In this document: positions 6,243-12,976 of the stretch, in pieces | Numbering within the stretch: position 1 is the first letter of the stretch | Layout of the letters: each line of letters starts with the position of its first letter | NCBI GenBank assembly: GCA_958346165.1 | Contig: CATVQO010000004.1 | Span: 1 to 24,340 of the forward strand | Length of the DNA stretch: 24,340 bases | Reading direction: 5' to 3' | Source: an uncultured Collinsella sp. | Lineage (GTDB): Bacteria > Actinomycetota > Coriobacteriia > Coriobacteriales > Coriobacteriaceae | The notes under the pieces: model-generated | What the model was told of the DNA's origin: nothing | Database searches by the model: none | Seen by the model: the letters and a program-made list of their open reading frames with translations, nothing else | Made by a program: the position numbers and the translations under genes

Positions 6243-6872
6243 ATGCACGAACGCAAGGACTTCTGGGACAAGAATGCCGGTCGGTACGACCGCTTCATGC
6301 GAAACGACCGGGCGGCGTATGAGAAGATGTATGGGCTGATCCGGCCGGTGGTGAAAGCAAAAACCGTGCTGGAGGTTGCCACCGGCACGGGGCTTATCGC
6401 AAAGAGCATCGTGAATGCGGCGGCGCACATCGAGGCTACGGACGCTTCTGCAAAGATGATCCTTGAAGCAAAACGGGACAATCAATCCGCAAAGCTGCAC
6501 TTTTCCGTACAAGATATGTTCCGCCTGCCCTATGCACAGAAGTCCTTCGAAGTGGTGATCGTGTCCAACGCGCTTCACATAGTGCCGCATCCGGAAAAGG
6601 CCCTGCAAGAAATCAGGCGGGTGCTGAAGGACGACGGCGTGCTCATCGCGCCAACCTTCACCCACGCGGGGAACTCGGTTTCCGGCAAAGCAAAAGCCCT
6701 TTTCATGAGCATGGCGGGATTCCCCCTCCACAGCAGGTGGACAAGCGAGGAATATCTGCGTTTCCTGCGTCAAAACGGCTGGGCGGTGCAGAAAAGCGCG
6801 GTGCTGAAGGCCTCGTTCCAGTTGACCTATACGGAATGCACGAAATCGGAGGGGCCAGATGTCGTTCTTTGA
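6243..6872 (+). CDS. Class I SAM-dependent methyltransferase
   Basis: 209 residues from ATG 6243, preceded by GGGGGCG. An earlier in-frame ATG at 6192 lies inside the promoter and is rejected. Residues 1-20 (MHERKDFWDKNAGRYDRF) are typical of UbiE-like small methyltransferases. Motif I is VLEVATGTG near residues 42-50, the acidic ribose ligand follows in IEATDAS, motif II is FEVVIVSNALHIVP, and the post-motif strand is VLKDDGVLIAPTF. The C-terminal half is intact. It overlaps the next gene by 14 bases, so the pair was translationally coupled. The substrate is unknown; the iron-box-like dyad upstream hints at an iron-linked small molecule, but this is weak. Confidence 0.85.
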   Translation: MHERKDFWDKNAGRYDRFMRNDRAAYEKMYGLIRPVVKAKTVLEVATGTGLIAKSIVNAAAHIEATDASAKMILEAKRDNQSAKLHFSVQDMFRLPYAQKSFEVVIVSNALHIVPHPEKALQEIRRVLKDDGVLIAPTFTHAGNSVSGKAKALFMSMAGFPLHSRWTSEEYLRFLRQNGWAVQKSAVLKASFQLTYTECTKSEGPDVVL

Positions 6873-7224
6873 AAACACCCGCAAGCCCGTGGGCCTCGGC
6901 GGAAAACTTATGGTTGCCATGATGAATCTGGGCCACGGCCCTGTGGCGCGGTGGGGACTTCGATTTCTACGACTTGCGCCAAACGCCAAGGTGCTAGATT
7001 GCGGCTGCGGCGGCGGGGCAAACATAAAACGACTGCTGAAAAAATGCCCGCATGGCGTCGTCAAGGGCATCGACTATTCGCCCGTCAGCGTGGAGAAGGC
7101 TAGAAAGCTCAACCGAGCTGCAATTCAGGAGGGGCGTTGCGCCGTTCTGCAAGGCAGTGTGGCAGATATGGCGTTTGATGACGTCATGCGGGCATTTTTG
7201 CATCCATCCTGCACATGGCGATAG
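6859..7224 (+). pseudogene. Truncated second SAM methyltransferase
   Basis: The first 108 or so residues are a normal class I methyltransferase: MSFFENTRKPVGLGGKLMVA, helix, motif I VLDCGCGGG, then GIDYSPVSVEKARKLN and QGSVADMAFDD. After the codons for MAFDD (about 7182) the homology stops and the frame runs to an unrelated stop at 7222-7224. Motifs II-IV and the substrate-binding half are missing, so the product cannot be a working enzyme. The start overlaps the previous gene. The break coincides with the right arm of a 23-base inverted repeat and with the tail of a membrane protein in another frame, which marks a deletion junction. Confidence 0.75.
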
Positions 7225-7280
7225 GCATGACGGTCATAGCGGCTGTGCTGGCGGCAATTATGACAGTTCTTATTCACTGA
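7185..7280 (+). pseudogene. C-terminal tail of a lost membrane protein
   Basis: A different frame from the methyltransferase, starting at the junction, reads HAGIFASILHMAIGMTVIAA, then VLAAIMTVLIH and a TGA at 7278-7280. This is one hydrophobic helix with a basic end, as in the last segment of a transporter. The stop is 11 bases before the next gene's ATG, the spacing expected if it was the upstream gene of the operon. The body of the protein is absent. Family not recognisable from 31 residues. Confidence 0.5.
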
Positions 7281-7291
7281 GGAAGAAACCT

Positions 7292-8122
7292 ATGAAATGT
7301 AAAATTGAGAAAAACACCGTGCAGGAGACGCTGATCCTCCCGCTGTATTCCCGGAAGCTGTGTACGGAGCTGTACCCGAACCTTTACAGGGATGAAACAG
7401 CGGTTCGCCTGCTCGACCAGATCGACTACGACTTTTCAGAGGCAGAGAAAAACTCCCGCAGCCTGATGCAGCGCTTTGGTGCGCTGGAGGTGGCCATGCG
7501 GCAGGGTGATCTTGCTTTCGAGGTGCGGGATTACCTAAAAGGCCACCCCAATGCGGCGGTGGTCAATCTGGGCTGTGGGCTGGACAACACCGGCAGAACC
7601 TGCGACAACGGTAGATGCAAGATCTACAATCTGGACTTCCCGGATGTGATTGCCTTGCGGCAGCAGCTGCTGCCCGCCGGGGAGCGGGAGCAAAACATCC
7701 CCTGCGACCTGAAAGACCCCGCATGGTTTGACAAGATCGATGCCTCCGGCGGGGCGGTGTTCTTTGCCTCCGGGGTGTTCTATTACTTTCTGACCCAGCA
7801 GGTCCGGGAACTGGTGCGGGAGATGGCGGACGCTTTCCCCGGCGGTGTGCTGATCTTTGATGCTGCCAATCGGACGGCAGTAAAGATGATCGCAAAAACA
7901 TGGCTTAAGACTGCAAAAATCAAGGATGTTGGAGCATATTTTGCGGTTTCGGATGCCGCCAAGGAAATCGGCGCGTGGGACAGCCGTCTGCAGGTCACAA
8001 GTCGCGGCTATATGCTGGGTTACAACGATTTGAGAGACCCTTCCGTCAGCGGCTTTTTCCGGTTTCTCGCAAGGGTCGGTGACAACGGGATGAAAATGCA
8101 AATCGTGAAAATAAGATTTTGA
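7292..8122 (+). CDS. LCM-family (TcmP-like) SAM-dependent methyltransferase
   Basis: 276 residues from ATG 7292, with GAGGAAG upstream. The longer frame start at 7052 runs through the previous gene and is rejected. Seen: SRKLCTELYPNLYRDETAV, then motif I AAVVNLGCGLDNTG near residues 88-101, an acidic ligand in YNLDFPDVI, and FFASGVFYYFL, a hallmark of the leucine carboxyl methyltransferase-like / polyketide O-methyltransferase (TcmP) family. Length is typical. It is the third methyltransferase in this stretch and the last gene of the apparent operon, followed by a strong terminator. The acceptor is unknown; this family often modifies carboxyl or hydroxyl groups of small secondary metabolites. 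Confidence 0.85.
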   Translation: MKCKIEKNTVQETLILPLYSRKLCTELYPNLYRDETAVRLLDQIDYDFSEAEKNSRSLMQRFGALEVAMRQGDLAFEVRDYLKGHPNAAVVNLGCGLDNTGRTCDNGRCKIYNLDFPDVIALRQQLLPAGEREQNIPCDLKDPAWFDKIDASGGAVFFASGVFYYFLTQQVRELVREMADAFPGGVLIFDAANRTAVKMIAKTWLKTAKIKDVGAYFAVSDAAKEIGAWDSRLQVTSRGYMLGYNDLRDPSVSGFFRFLARVGDNGMKMQIVKIRF

Positions 8123-8135
8123 GAGGCAAAAATGC

Positions 8136-8185
8136 AAAAGACGAGCACTTCTTGCCGCCCAATTGGCAAGAAGCGCTCGTCTTTT
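8136..8185. terminator. Bidirectional terminator between methyltransferase and fructokinase genes
   Basis: Stem AAAAGACGAGC / GCTCGTCTTTT continued by CTTCTTGCC / GGCAAGAAG, with an 8-base loop and A- and T-rich ends. It ends the + methyltransferase operon and, read in reverse, the - sugar operon that stops at 8218. Confidence 0.85.
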
Positions 8186-8217
8186 CTTAACGCGTTGTAT
8201 GGCGGAGAGAGCGCAAG

Positions 8218-9102
8218 TTACGCGAGCGCCCTTCTTGCCAGCTCGGCCGCGCCAAGGATTCCTTGGTCGCCGCCGCAGCCCGGGGCGCAGATGTAGCTCT
8301 CTATGTCCTTAAGCTCGGCGGTCTGGATGTAGCCACCCAGATATTCGAGGGTCTTCTTGCGGACGATGCCGTAGAGCTGCTCCTGGTGCATCACGCCGCC
8401 GCCGAGGACGATACGGCGAGGCGAGTACATGAGCACGAGGTTCGCGCACATCTGCCCCAGATAATCCCCCTCGAGCGCCCACACCTCAGCGTTGTCCGCG
8501 AGCTCGGCCGCGGGCTTTCCCCAGCGCGCGGCGATGGCGGGGCCGGAGGCGAGGCCCTCGAGACAGCTCGCGTGGCTCGGGCAGACGCAGCGTCCCTCCT
8601 CGGTGGGACGGGTCCTTACCAGCATGTGGCCGGCCTCGGGGTGCAGCATGCCGTGAAGGAGCCTGCCCGCGCACATGACGCCCGCGCCCACGCCGGTGCC
8701 GATGGTCACGTAGACGGCGTCCTCGAGCCCCTTGCAGCAGCCGAAGACTACTTCGCCGAGGCAGGCAACGTTCACGTCCGTGTCGTAGGCCACCGGAATC
8801 CCGAGGGCGTCGGCGAACGCGGCGCGAAGACCATAGCCTCGCCACGCGAGCTTGGGCGTCTGGAGGATGGAACCGTAGCGCTCATCGTTGGGGTCGACGC
8901 AGGTCGGGCCGAAGGCGCCGATGCCCAACGCGTCCACATCGCGGGCGGTGAACCACTCGACCATTTGCGGGACGGTCTCGGCGGGCATAAGCGTCGGGGT
9001 CTCCATACGGTCGAGGACCTCGCCGTCGCCGGACACCACGGCACAGACCATCTTGGTCCCGCCGGCCTCGAGGGCGCCGAGCCTCATTTGCTTTTCGCTC
9101 AT
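8218..9102 (-). CDS. ROK-family fructokinase
   Basis: 294 residues. The N-terminal phosphate-binding motif is LGALEAGGTKMVCAV. A second ATP motif lies in VTIGTGVGAGV. The ROK signature HPEAGHMLV is followed by a zinc-type cluster CVCPSHASCLEGLASGPAI, which marks the ScrK/GmuE fructokinase branch. This cytosolic enzyme makes fructose 6-phosphate (some members also accept mannose) from free sugar and ATP. It is the last gene of the PTS-GH172 operon, with an AAGGAGG site before its ATG and a hairpin in the gap to the GH172 gene. A kinase for free hexose downstream of a PTS suggests that the imported sugar is a disaccharide releasing one unphosphorylated fructose. Mannokinase or mixed specificity is possible. 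Confidence 0.9.
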   Translation of the reverse strand: MSEKQMRLGALEAGGTKMVCAVVSGDGEVLDRMETPTLMPAETVPQMVEWFTARDVDALGIGAFGPTCVDPNDERYGSILQTPKLAWRGYGLRAAFADALGIPVAYDTDVNVACLGEVVFGCCKGLEDAVYVTIGTGVGAGVMCAGRLLHGMLHPEAGHMLVRTRPTEEGRCVCPSHASCLEGLASGPAIAARWGKPAAELADNAEVWALEGDYLGQMCANLVLMYSPRRIVLGGGVMHQEQLYGIVRKKTLEYLGGYIQTAELKDIESYICAPGCGGDQGILGAAELARRALA

Positions 9103-9119
9103 GTGATCCTCCTTACAAA

Positions 9120-9154
9120 GGGACGCCCGCAGTCATGGTCAACCGCGGGCGCCC
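9120..9154. other. GC-rich intercistronic hairpin between GH172 and kinase genes
   Basis: On the - strand GGGCGCCCGC pairs with GCGGGCGTCCC (one bulged base), followed by TTTGT and then the fructokinase ribosome site. It may partly terminate transcription or protect the upstream mRNA, lowering kinase expression relative to the PTS. Confidence 0.5.
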
Positions 9155-9181
9155 ATAACGTTGGCTTGTTTCGAGGCGACC

Positions 9182-10306
9182 CTACCTGGGCACGCGGTCC
9201 TGCCTTGCGGCAAACGGGGCGAGCACGGCGTGCGGCTCGCTTTGGTACCAGTAGGCGACGGTGGAGATGTCGTCCTCGCGCTCGTAGAGCTTGATGTCGT
9301 CGTTGCCGAGGTCCTGGAACGTCACGCGCAGGTCCTCCTTGAACGAGATCGGGTCGGGAAGGTGCCACCTGTAGAGGCCGTGCCTGGGCAGCGCGTCGTC
9401 GTTGGTCGCGAGCATCGGGTTCGGGTTCGGCTTGCCCGCGCTGAAGCGGTCGCGCGTGGCGTCGCGCGTCGAGCGGTACGGGTAGCCGGCGAACAGCGTG
9501 TTGAAGCACTGCGCCTCGGGCAGCGCGTGGGGCGGCCTGTCGAGGAAGGCCCAGGCACCGCCGAAGTAGTCCTCGGCTCCCGTCGAGGTGACCGTGGGGA
9601 ACTCCTCGTCGCCGTCGAGGAAGAACTTCATCTCGCCCTCGCCCCACCAATAGCGCTCCAGGGCGCACAGGGCCATGTAGGTGCCGACGTAGTAGCCCTT
9701 GCCGCGCACGCCGTCGAGCACGGTGTAGTCGACGCCCCTGCGGGTGCTGCGCTCGCGGTTAAAACGGGCGTGGAAGTACATGGCGTCGTCCGGCACGTCG
9801 GTGAGCGCGTAGTTGAACGTGTAGAAGATGTACTTAATGAACCCGGGGTGCTCGCTCGTAAGCGTGACCTTGGCGTGCTTCCTGAAGGGCATCTCGAAGT
9901 AGCAGTTCATGCCGCCCGTCGGGTTCACGCAGATGGGCATCGAGTTGACGATGGCGCGCTCACCGAAGCCGTTGCAGAAGAAGTCGCCGACAGGGCACTC
10001 GACCGAGGGGGTCTCCTCGTCGTCCCAGTAGAAGCGCAGCACGAGGTCGCGCATGACGAAGCTGCCGGCGGCGGTCTTGTCGGGGACGGTCATCCAGATG
10101 TGGCGGATGATGCCGGGGCCCTCGATGTCCGCGAGCGTGATGGTCTCGCCGGACTCAAGGGGCACGCAGCACGAGCCCTTGCGGCCGACGCCGAGGTGGC
10201 TGGCCGACATGGCGGCACGGCCCTTCTCGCCCGTGATGTTCTCGGGGGTGATGGCGCGGCTTTCCTCACCGCCGTGCATCCACACGTCCTTAAGGAACTC
10301 TCTCAT
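9182..10306 (-). CDS. DUF2961/GH172-family glycoside hydrolase
   Basis: 374 residues, no signal peptide, so intracellular. The middle carries the family signatures WWGEGEMKFFLDGDEEFPTV (residues 220-239) and STGAEDYFGGAW (241-252). Glu225 and Glu245 are the best candidates for the catalytic pair, as GH172 enzymes use two glutamates in these two motifs. Other conserved blocks are HIWMTV, PVGDFFCNGFGE and NCYFEMPF. Known: characterised GH172 members include the bifidobacterial alpha-D-fructofuranosidase acting on difructose dianhydride I, and enzymes acting on D-arabinofuranosides. The neighbours (mannose-type PTS, fructokinase) favour a fructofuranoside substrate. An AGGAGG site precedes the ATG. 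It starts 12 bases after the IIA stop, so they are co-transcribed. Exact linkage cannot be read from sequence. Confidence 0.85.
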   Translation of the reverse strand: MREFLKDVWMHGGEESRAITPENITGEKGRAAMSASHLGVGRKGSCCVPLESGETITLADIEGPGIIRHIWMTVPDKTAAGSFVMRDLVLRFYWDDEETPSVECPVGDFFCNGFGERAIVNSMPICVNPTGGMNCYFEMPFRKHAKVTLTSEHPGFIKYIFYTFNYALTDVPDDAMYFHARFNRERSTRRGVDYTVLDGVRGKGYYVGTYMALCALERYWWGEGEMKFFLDGDEEFPTVTSTGAEDYFGGAWAFLDRPPHALPEAQCFNTLFAGYPYRSTRDATRDRFSAGKPNPNPMLATNDDALPRHGLYRWHLPDPISFKEDLRVTFQDLGNDDIKLYEREDDISTVAYWYQSEPHAVLAPFAARQDRVPR

Positions 10307-10318
10307 CGTCGACCTCCT

Positions 10319-10717
10319 CTATTCGTCGTCTTCGCACTCGGCGGAACTGGCACCGTTCACGTAGACGATCTGCTGGCGCGCCTCGTCGACGAGGGCGTCG
10401 AAGTCGAGTTTCTCGTCGGGGCGCGCGAGCGCGACCGTCATGGCGAGCGGGAGGTTGACACCCGCGATCACGTGGATCCGGTCGGAGGCGAAGCGGGAGA
10501 AGCGCTGGTTCACGCTGCCGCCGAGCGCGTCGGTGAGGACGACGACCTCGTCAGTGCCCGAAAGAGCCGCCTCGACCGCCGCGTCGAGCCCCTCGCCGTT
10601 GTCGTTCACGTAGGCGCACACGGCGTTGACGGCGTCGCTCTTACCCGTAAGGAACTCGAGGGTGTCCTTGAAGCCCTGGGCGAGAAGGGAATGGCTCGCC
10701 ACAACTATCTTTCTCAT
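10319..10717 (-). CDS. PTS mannose/fructose-family EIIA component
   Basis: 132 residues. MRKIVVASHSLLAQGFKDTL places the phosphorylated histidine at His9, exactly as in mannose-family EIIA. VVVLTDALGGSVNQRF is the conserved second strand-loop and GVNLPLAM the third. The domain stands alone and is not fused to IIB, as in LevD-type systems. It takes phosphate from HPr and passes it to IIB. The gene lies between IID and GH172. The ribosome site is weak (AAGAGATTGG). The tail after residue 120 is acidic (ECEDDE). Substrate specificity lies in IIC/IID, not here. Confidence 0.9.
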   Translation of the reverse strand: MRKIVVASHSLLAQGFKDTLEFLTGKSDAVNAVCAYVNDNGEGLDAAVEAALSGTDEVVVLTDALGGSVNQRFSRFASDRIHVIAGVNLPLAMTVALARPDEKLDFDALVDEARQQIVYVNGASSAECEDDE

Positions 10718-10743
10718 TGATTCACCAATCTCTTGGGTCGAAG

Positions 10744-11577
10744 CTAGGCGAGGATGCCGGCGGCGGAGGCGACCATCGCGAGGACGATCACCACGAGGAT
10801 GAGGACCGTCATGCTCGCGTTCTTCTTGGTAAGAAGGTAATACGCGCTTCCCGTGATGGCGGCGGGGATCATGGCAGGCAGGATCTTGTCGAGCAGCGGC
10901 TGAATCTCCATCGAAACGTCGCCGAAGCTGAAGCTAATCGGGCAGGTGACGCCGATGACCGAGGCGATGAGGCAGCCGACCACGGTGAGGCCGAGCACGG
11001 AGGCGGCGGCAGTGAGGTTGGGAAGCTTCTCGCTGAAGTCGGTGACGAGCTTCACGCCCTGCTTGTAGCCGAACTCGAGGGCGTGCATGCGGACCCAGAA
11101 GATGGCCAGGATGAGCGCGAACCAGATGCCGGCTCCCACGGGGTTGCCCTCGATGGCCATGTAGGCAGCGATGGAGCCCATGATGGTCGGGATCATGGTC
11201 ATGAGCAGGGAGTCGCCGACGCCGGCGAGCGGTCCCATGGTGCCGATCTTCAGGTCTTGGACGGCGTCCGCCGCCGCTAGGCCGTCGCGTTCCTCCATGG
11301 CCACGCAGGCGCCAAGGATGATGGCGGCGAGCCAAGGCTGGGTATTGTAGTAGCGGAAGTGGTTGTTGAGCGCTTGCTTATAGTCCTCGTCGTTCGTGTA
11401 GATCTTCCTCAGGACCGGCGAGAGGGCGTAGGCGACTGAGGCGCCCTGCTGGGTCTGGTAGTTGAAGGTGCACACGCTCATGAGCCAGCGCCAGTTCGCG
11501 TTGCGCAGATCCTTCTTGGTGACCTTGTAGCCGGAGGGCTTGCCCTCGGCGACGGCGGTGATGTTCTCGTTTTCCAT
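10744..11577 (-). CDS. PTS mannose-family EIID membrane component
   Basis: 277 residues. A soluble N-terminal region begins VTKKDLRNANWRWLMSVCTFNYQTQ, the typical EIID opening, with LNNHFRYYNTQPWLAAIILG and KIGTMGPLAGVGDSLL, the strongest EIID signature. Hydrophobic segments cluster in residues 85-105, 125-165 and 190-277, with a final membrane helix at the C-terminus. It pairs with the IIC protein to form the sugar channel. Its ATG lies 2 bases after the IIC stop, so translation is coupled. Length and motifs look complete. Confidence 0.92.
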   Translation of the reverse strand: MENENITAVAEGKPSGYKVTKKDLRNANWRWLMSVCTFNYQTQQGASVAYALSPVLRKIYTNDEDYKQALNNHFRYYNTQPWLAAIILGACVAMEERDGLAAADAVQDLKIGTMGPLAGVGDSLLMTMIPTIMGSIAAYMAIEGNPVGAGIWFALILAIFWVRMHALEFGYKQGVKLVTDFSEKLPNLTAAASVLGLTVVGCLIASVIGVTCPISFSFGDVSMEIQPLLDKILPAMIPAAITGSAYYLLTKKNASMTVLILVVIVLAMVASAAGILA

Positions 11578-11579
11578 GG

Positions 11580-12365
11580 TTACTCATCCTCTCCGATGAA
11601 GGCGTCTGCGGAAGCGTGGGCGGCGAGCTCGGCGTCCTTCTCGGCACGCTGGTAGAACGCGATCGCGAGGGCGACGCCGACGATGGCGGCACCGATGATG
11701 GGCACGTTCAGGAAGGCCGAGAGGAAGAAACCGGCGAGCAGGTACTGGAAGTACTTGGCGGTTGGCATGTAGCGGAGCAGCATGGCGATACCGATGGCCG
11801 GGAGCATCTTGCCGGCGAGGGTGAGGCCGGAGAGGAACCACTGGGGCATGACCTCGAGGAGCCAGTTGACGGCGGGCTGGCCGAGCGTCACGGAGACAAA
11901 GACGGGCAGGGCGGCGCACAGGCCGAAGAGCGCAGGGCAGACCCACAGGATGGCGTTCATCTGCTTGAACTTGCCCTCGTCGCAGAACTTCTGGGACTTC
12001 TCGACGACGAAGCCGTTGAGGATCTTGACGATGACGTCGAGCTGGATGCCGAGCATGCCGACCGGCAGGCCGATGGCGAGGCCCGTGTCGGAGCCCAGGG
12101 TCACGCCGTAGGCGGTGGCGATGATGGCCATCGTGCCGTAGTCGGGAATCGACGAGCCGCCGAAGCCCGCGACGCCGAGCTGCATGAGCTGGATGGTGCC
12201 GCCGATGACGAGGCCGGTCTGCCAGTCGCCCATGACGACGCCGGTGATAAGGCCCCAGAAGACGGCATAGTTGACGAAGATCATCGGGATGCCGTAGTAG
12301 TCCACGTGCTTGATGAAGGCAAGCAGGGTCAAAAGGACGACCTGCAAGATAGTGAAGTTGACCAT
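11580..12365 (-). CDS. PTS mannose-family EIIC membrane component
   Basis: 261 residues with many hydrophobic segments and the EIIC signature GLVIGGTIQLMQLGVAGFGGSSIPDYGTMA, shown here as GLVIGGTIQLMQL and GSSIPDYG, near residues 50-80. GLPVGMLGIQLDV follows. The charged C-terminal tail (RAEKDAELAAHASADAFIG) is cytoplasmic. It forms the transmembrane sugar path with EIID. An AAGGAGGG site precedes the ATG. It follows the IIB gene after 9 bases. The family takes up mannose, fructose, glucosamine, sorbose or related sugars; specificity cannot be assigned from the sequence alone, but the downstream genes point to a fructose-containing sugar. Confidence 0.92.
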   Translation of the reverse strand: MVNFTILQVVLLTLLAFIKHVDYYGIPMIFVNYAVFWGLITGVVMGDWQTGLVIGGTIQLMQLGVAGFGGSSIPDYGTMAIIATAYGVTLGSDTGLAIGLPVGMLGIQLDVIVKILNGFVVEKSQKFCDEGKFKQMNAILWVCPALFGLCAALPVFVSVTLGQPAVNWLLEVMPQWFLSGLTLAGKMLPAIGIAMLLRYMPTAKYFQYLLAGFFLSAFLNVPIIGAAIVGVALAIAFYQRAEKDAELAAHASADAFIGEDE

Positions 12366-12374
12366 GTTCCCTCC

Positions 12375-12848
12375 TTAGATGAGGTCGGCGACGGAGACGG
12401 GCTTGTCGGCGGGCACGAACTGGGCCGTCACCTTGACACCGCGGGCGATGAGTGCCTTGTAGCTCTGGACGTTCTCCGCGGAGGCGTAGGCGCGCTGGGT
12501 GAGCTGGATGCCGTCCTCCTTGACGAGCGAGCCACCGACGATCAGCGACGGGAACTCGACGCCCGACTCGGCCAGGTGAAGCATCGTCTCGGGCTCTTTC
12601 GCGATGACGAAGACCTTCTCGCGGTCGTACTTGCCCGCCGCGAAGTTCTTGAGCGCGGTCTCCTCGGAGATGATCGAGACGGCCATGCCCGCGGGGCGCG
12701 CCATCCTCATAGTGGACTTCAGGACCTCGTCGCCGGCGACCTTGTCGTCGATGACCATGACTCGGGTCGCGCCCGACACCGGGGCCCACTGCGTCACGAT
12801 GATGCCGTGAAGCAGGCGATTGTCGATTCGTGCCATAACAACACTCAT
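12375..12848 (-). CDS. PTS mannose/fructose/sorbose-family EIIB component
   Basis: 157 residues from the ATG at 12846-12848, chosen because AGGAG lies 6-7 bases upstream; the frame extends further but without support. MARIDNRLLHGIIVTQW contains the phosphorylated histidine (His14), the standard EIIB site of this family. VMVIDDKVAGDEVLKSTMRMA and IVGGSLVKEDG are further family blocks. It receives phosphate from EIIA and phosphorylates the sugar as EIIC/EIID bring it in. It is the first structural gene of the operon, 128 bases after the regulator. The phosphorylated EIIB is also the likely donor that modifies the regulator's PRDs when substrate is absent. Confidence 0.92.
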   Translation of the reverse strand: MSVVMARIDNRLLHGIIVTQWAPVSGATRVMVIDDKVAGDEVLKSTMRMARPAGMAVSIISEETALKNFAAGKYDREKVFVIAKEPETMLHLAESGVEFPSLIVGGSLVKEDGIQLTQRAYASAENVQSYKALIARGVKVTAQFVPADKPVSVADLI

Positions 12849-12976
12849 GTTTGCTCCTATCAAATGAAGTTTTACGTTCGGTACTGCCTCGGCGCTATCC
12901 GGATTCGCGCCGGGCAAGGGGTTATCGGATTATTGAGGACGCGCGGTCAGCTCGCGGCGGCGCGCGCGGGGGGGGG
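12849..12976 (-). promoter_or_regulatory. Leader region of the PTS operon with dyad and nine-base C run
   Basis: The gap between the regulator stop and IIB. A dyad CGGCGC / GCGCCG with a palindromic ATCCGGAT centre lies at 12890-12912 and could be an operator or attenuator. A run of nine G on the + strand (12968-12976) abuts the regulator's stop codon. I find no GG-N10-GC element of sigma-54 type and no convincing sigma-70 -35/-10 pair, so the operon may be read through from the regulator's promoter. Confidence 0.45.

Noticed and set aside
7052..7291. N-terminal extension of the LCM-type methyltransferase.
   Set aside because: It would read through the previous gene in another frame; ATG 7292 has a ribosome site and matches the family start.
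9161..10720. A 519-codon + strand frame opposite the GH172 and IIA genes.
   Set aside because: GC-rich antisense shadow; low-complexity Val/Arg/Ala composition, no ribosome site, and the other strand encodes clear families.
11584..12789. A 401-codon - strand frame overlapping IIC and IIB.
   Set aside because: Arg/His-rich out-of-frame translation of the PTS genes.
12849..12976. Sigma-54 -24/-12 promoter before the PTS genes.
   Set aside because: Looked for GG-N10-GC with TGGCAC/TTGC context on the - strand; none found.
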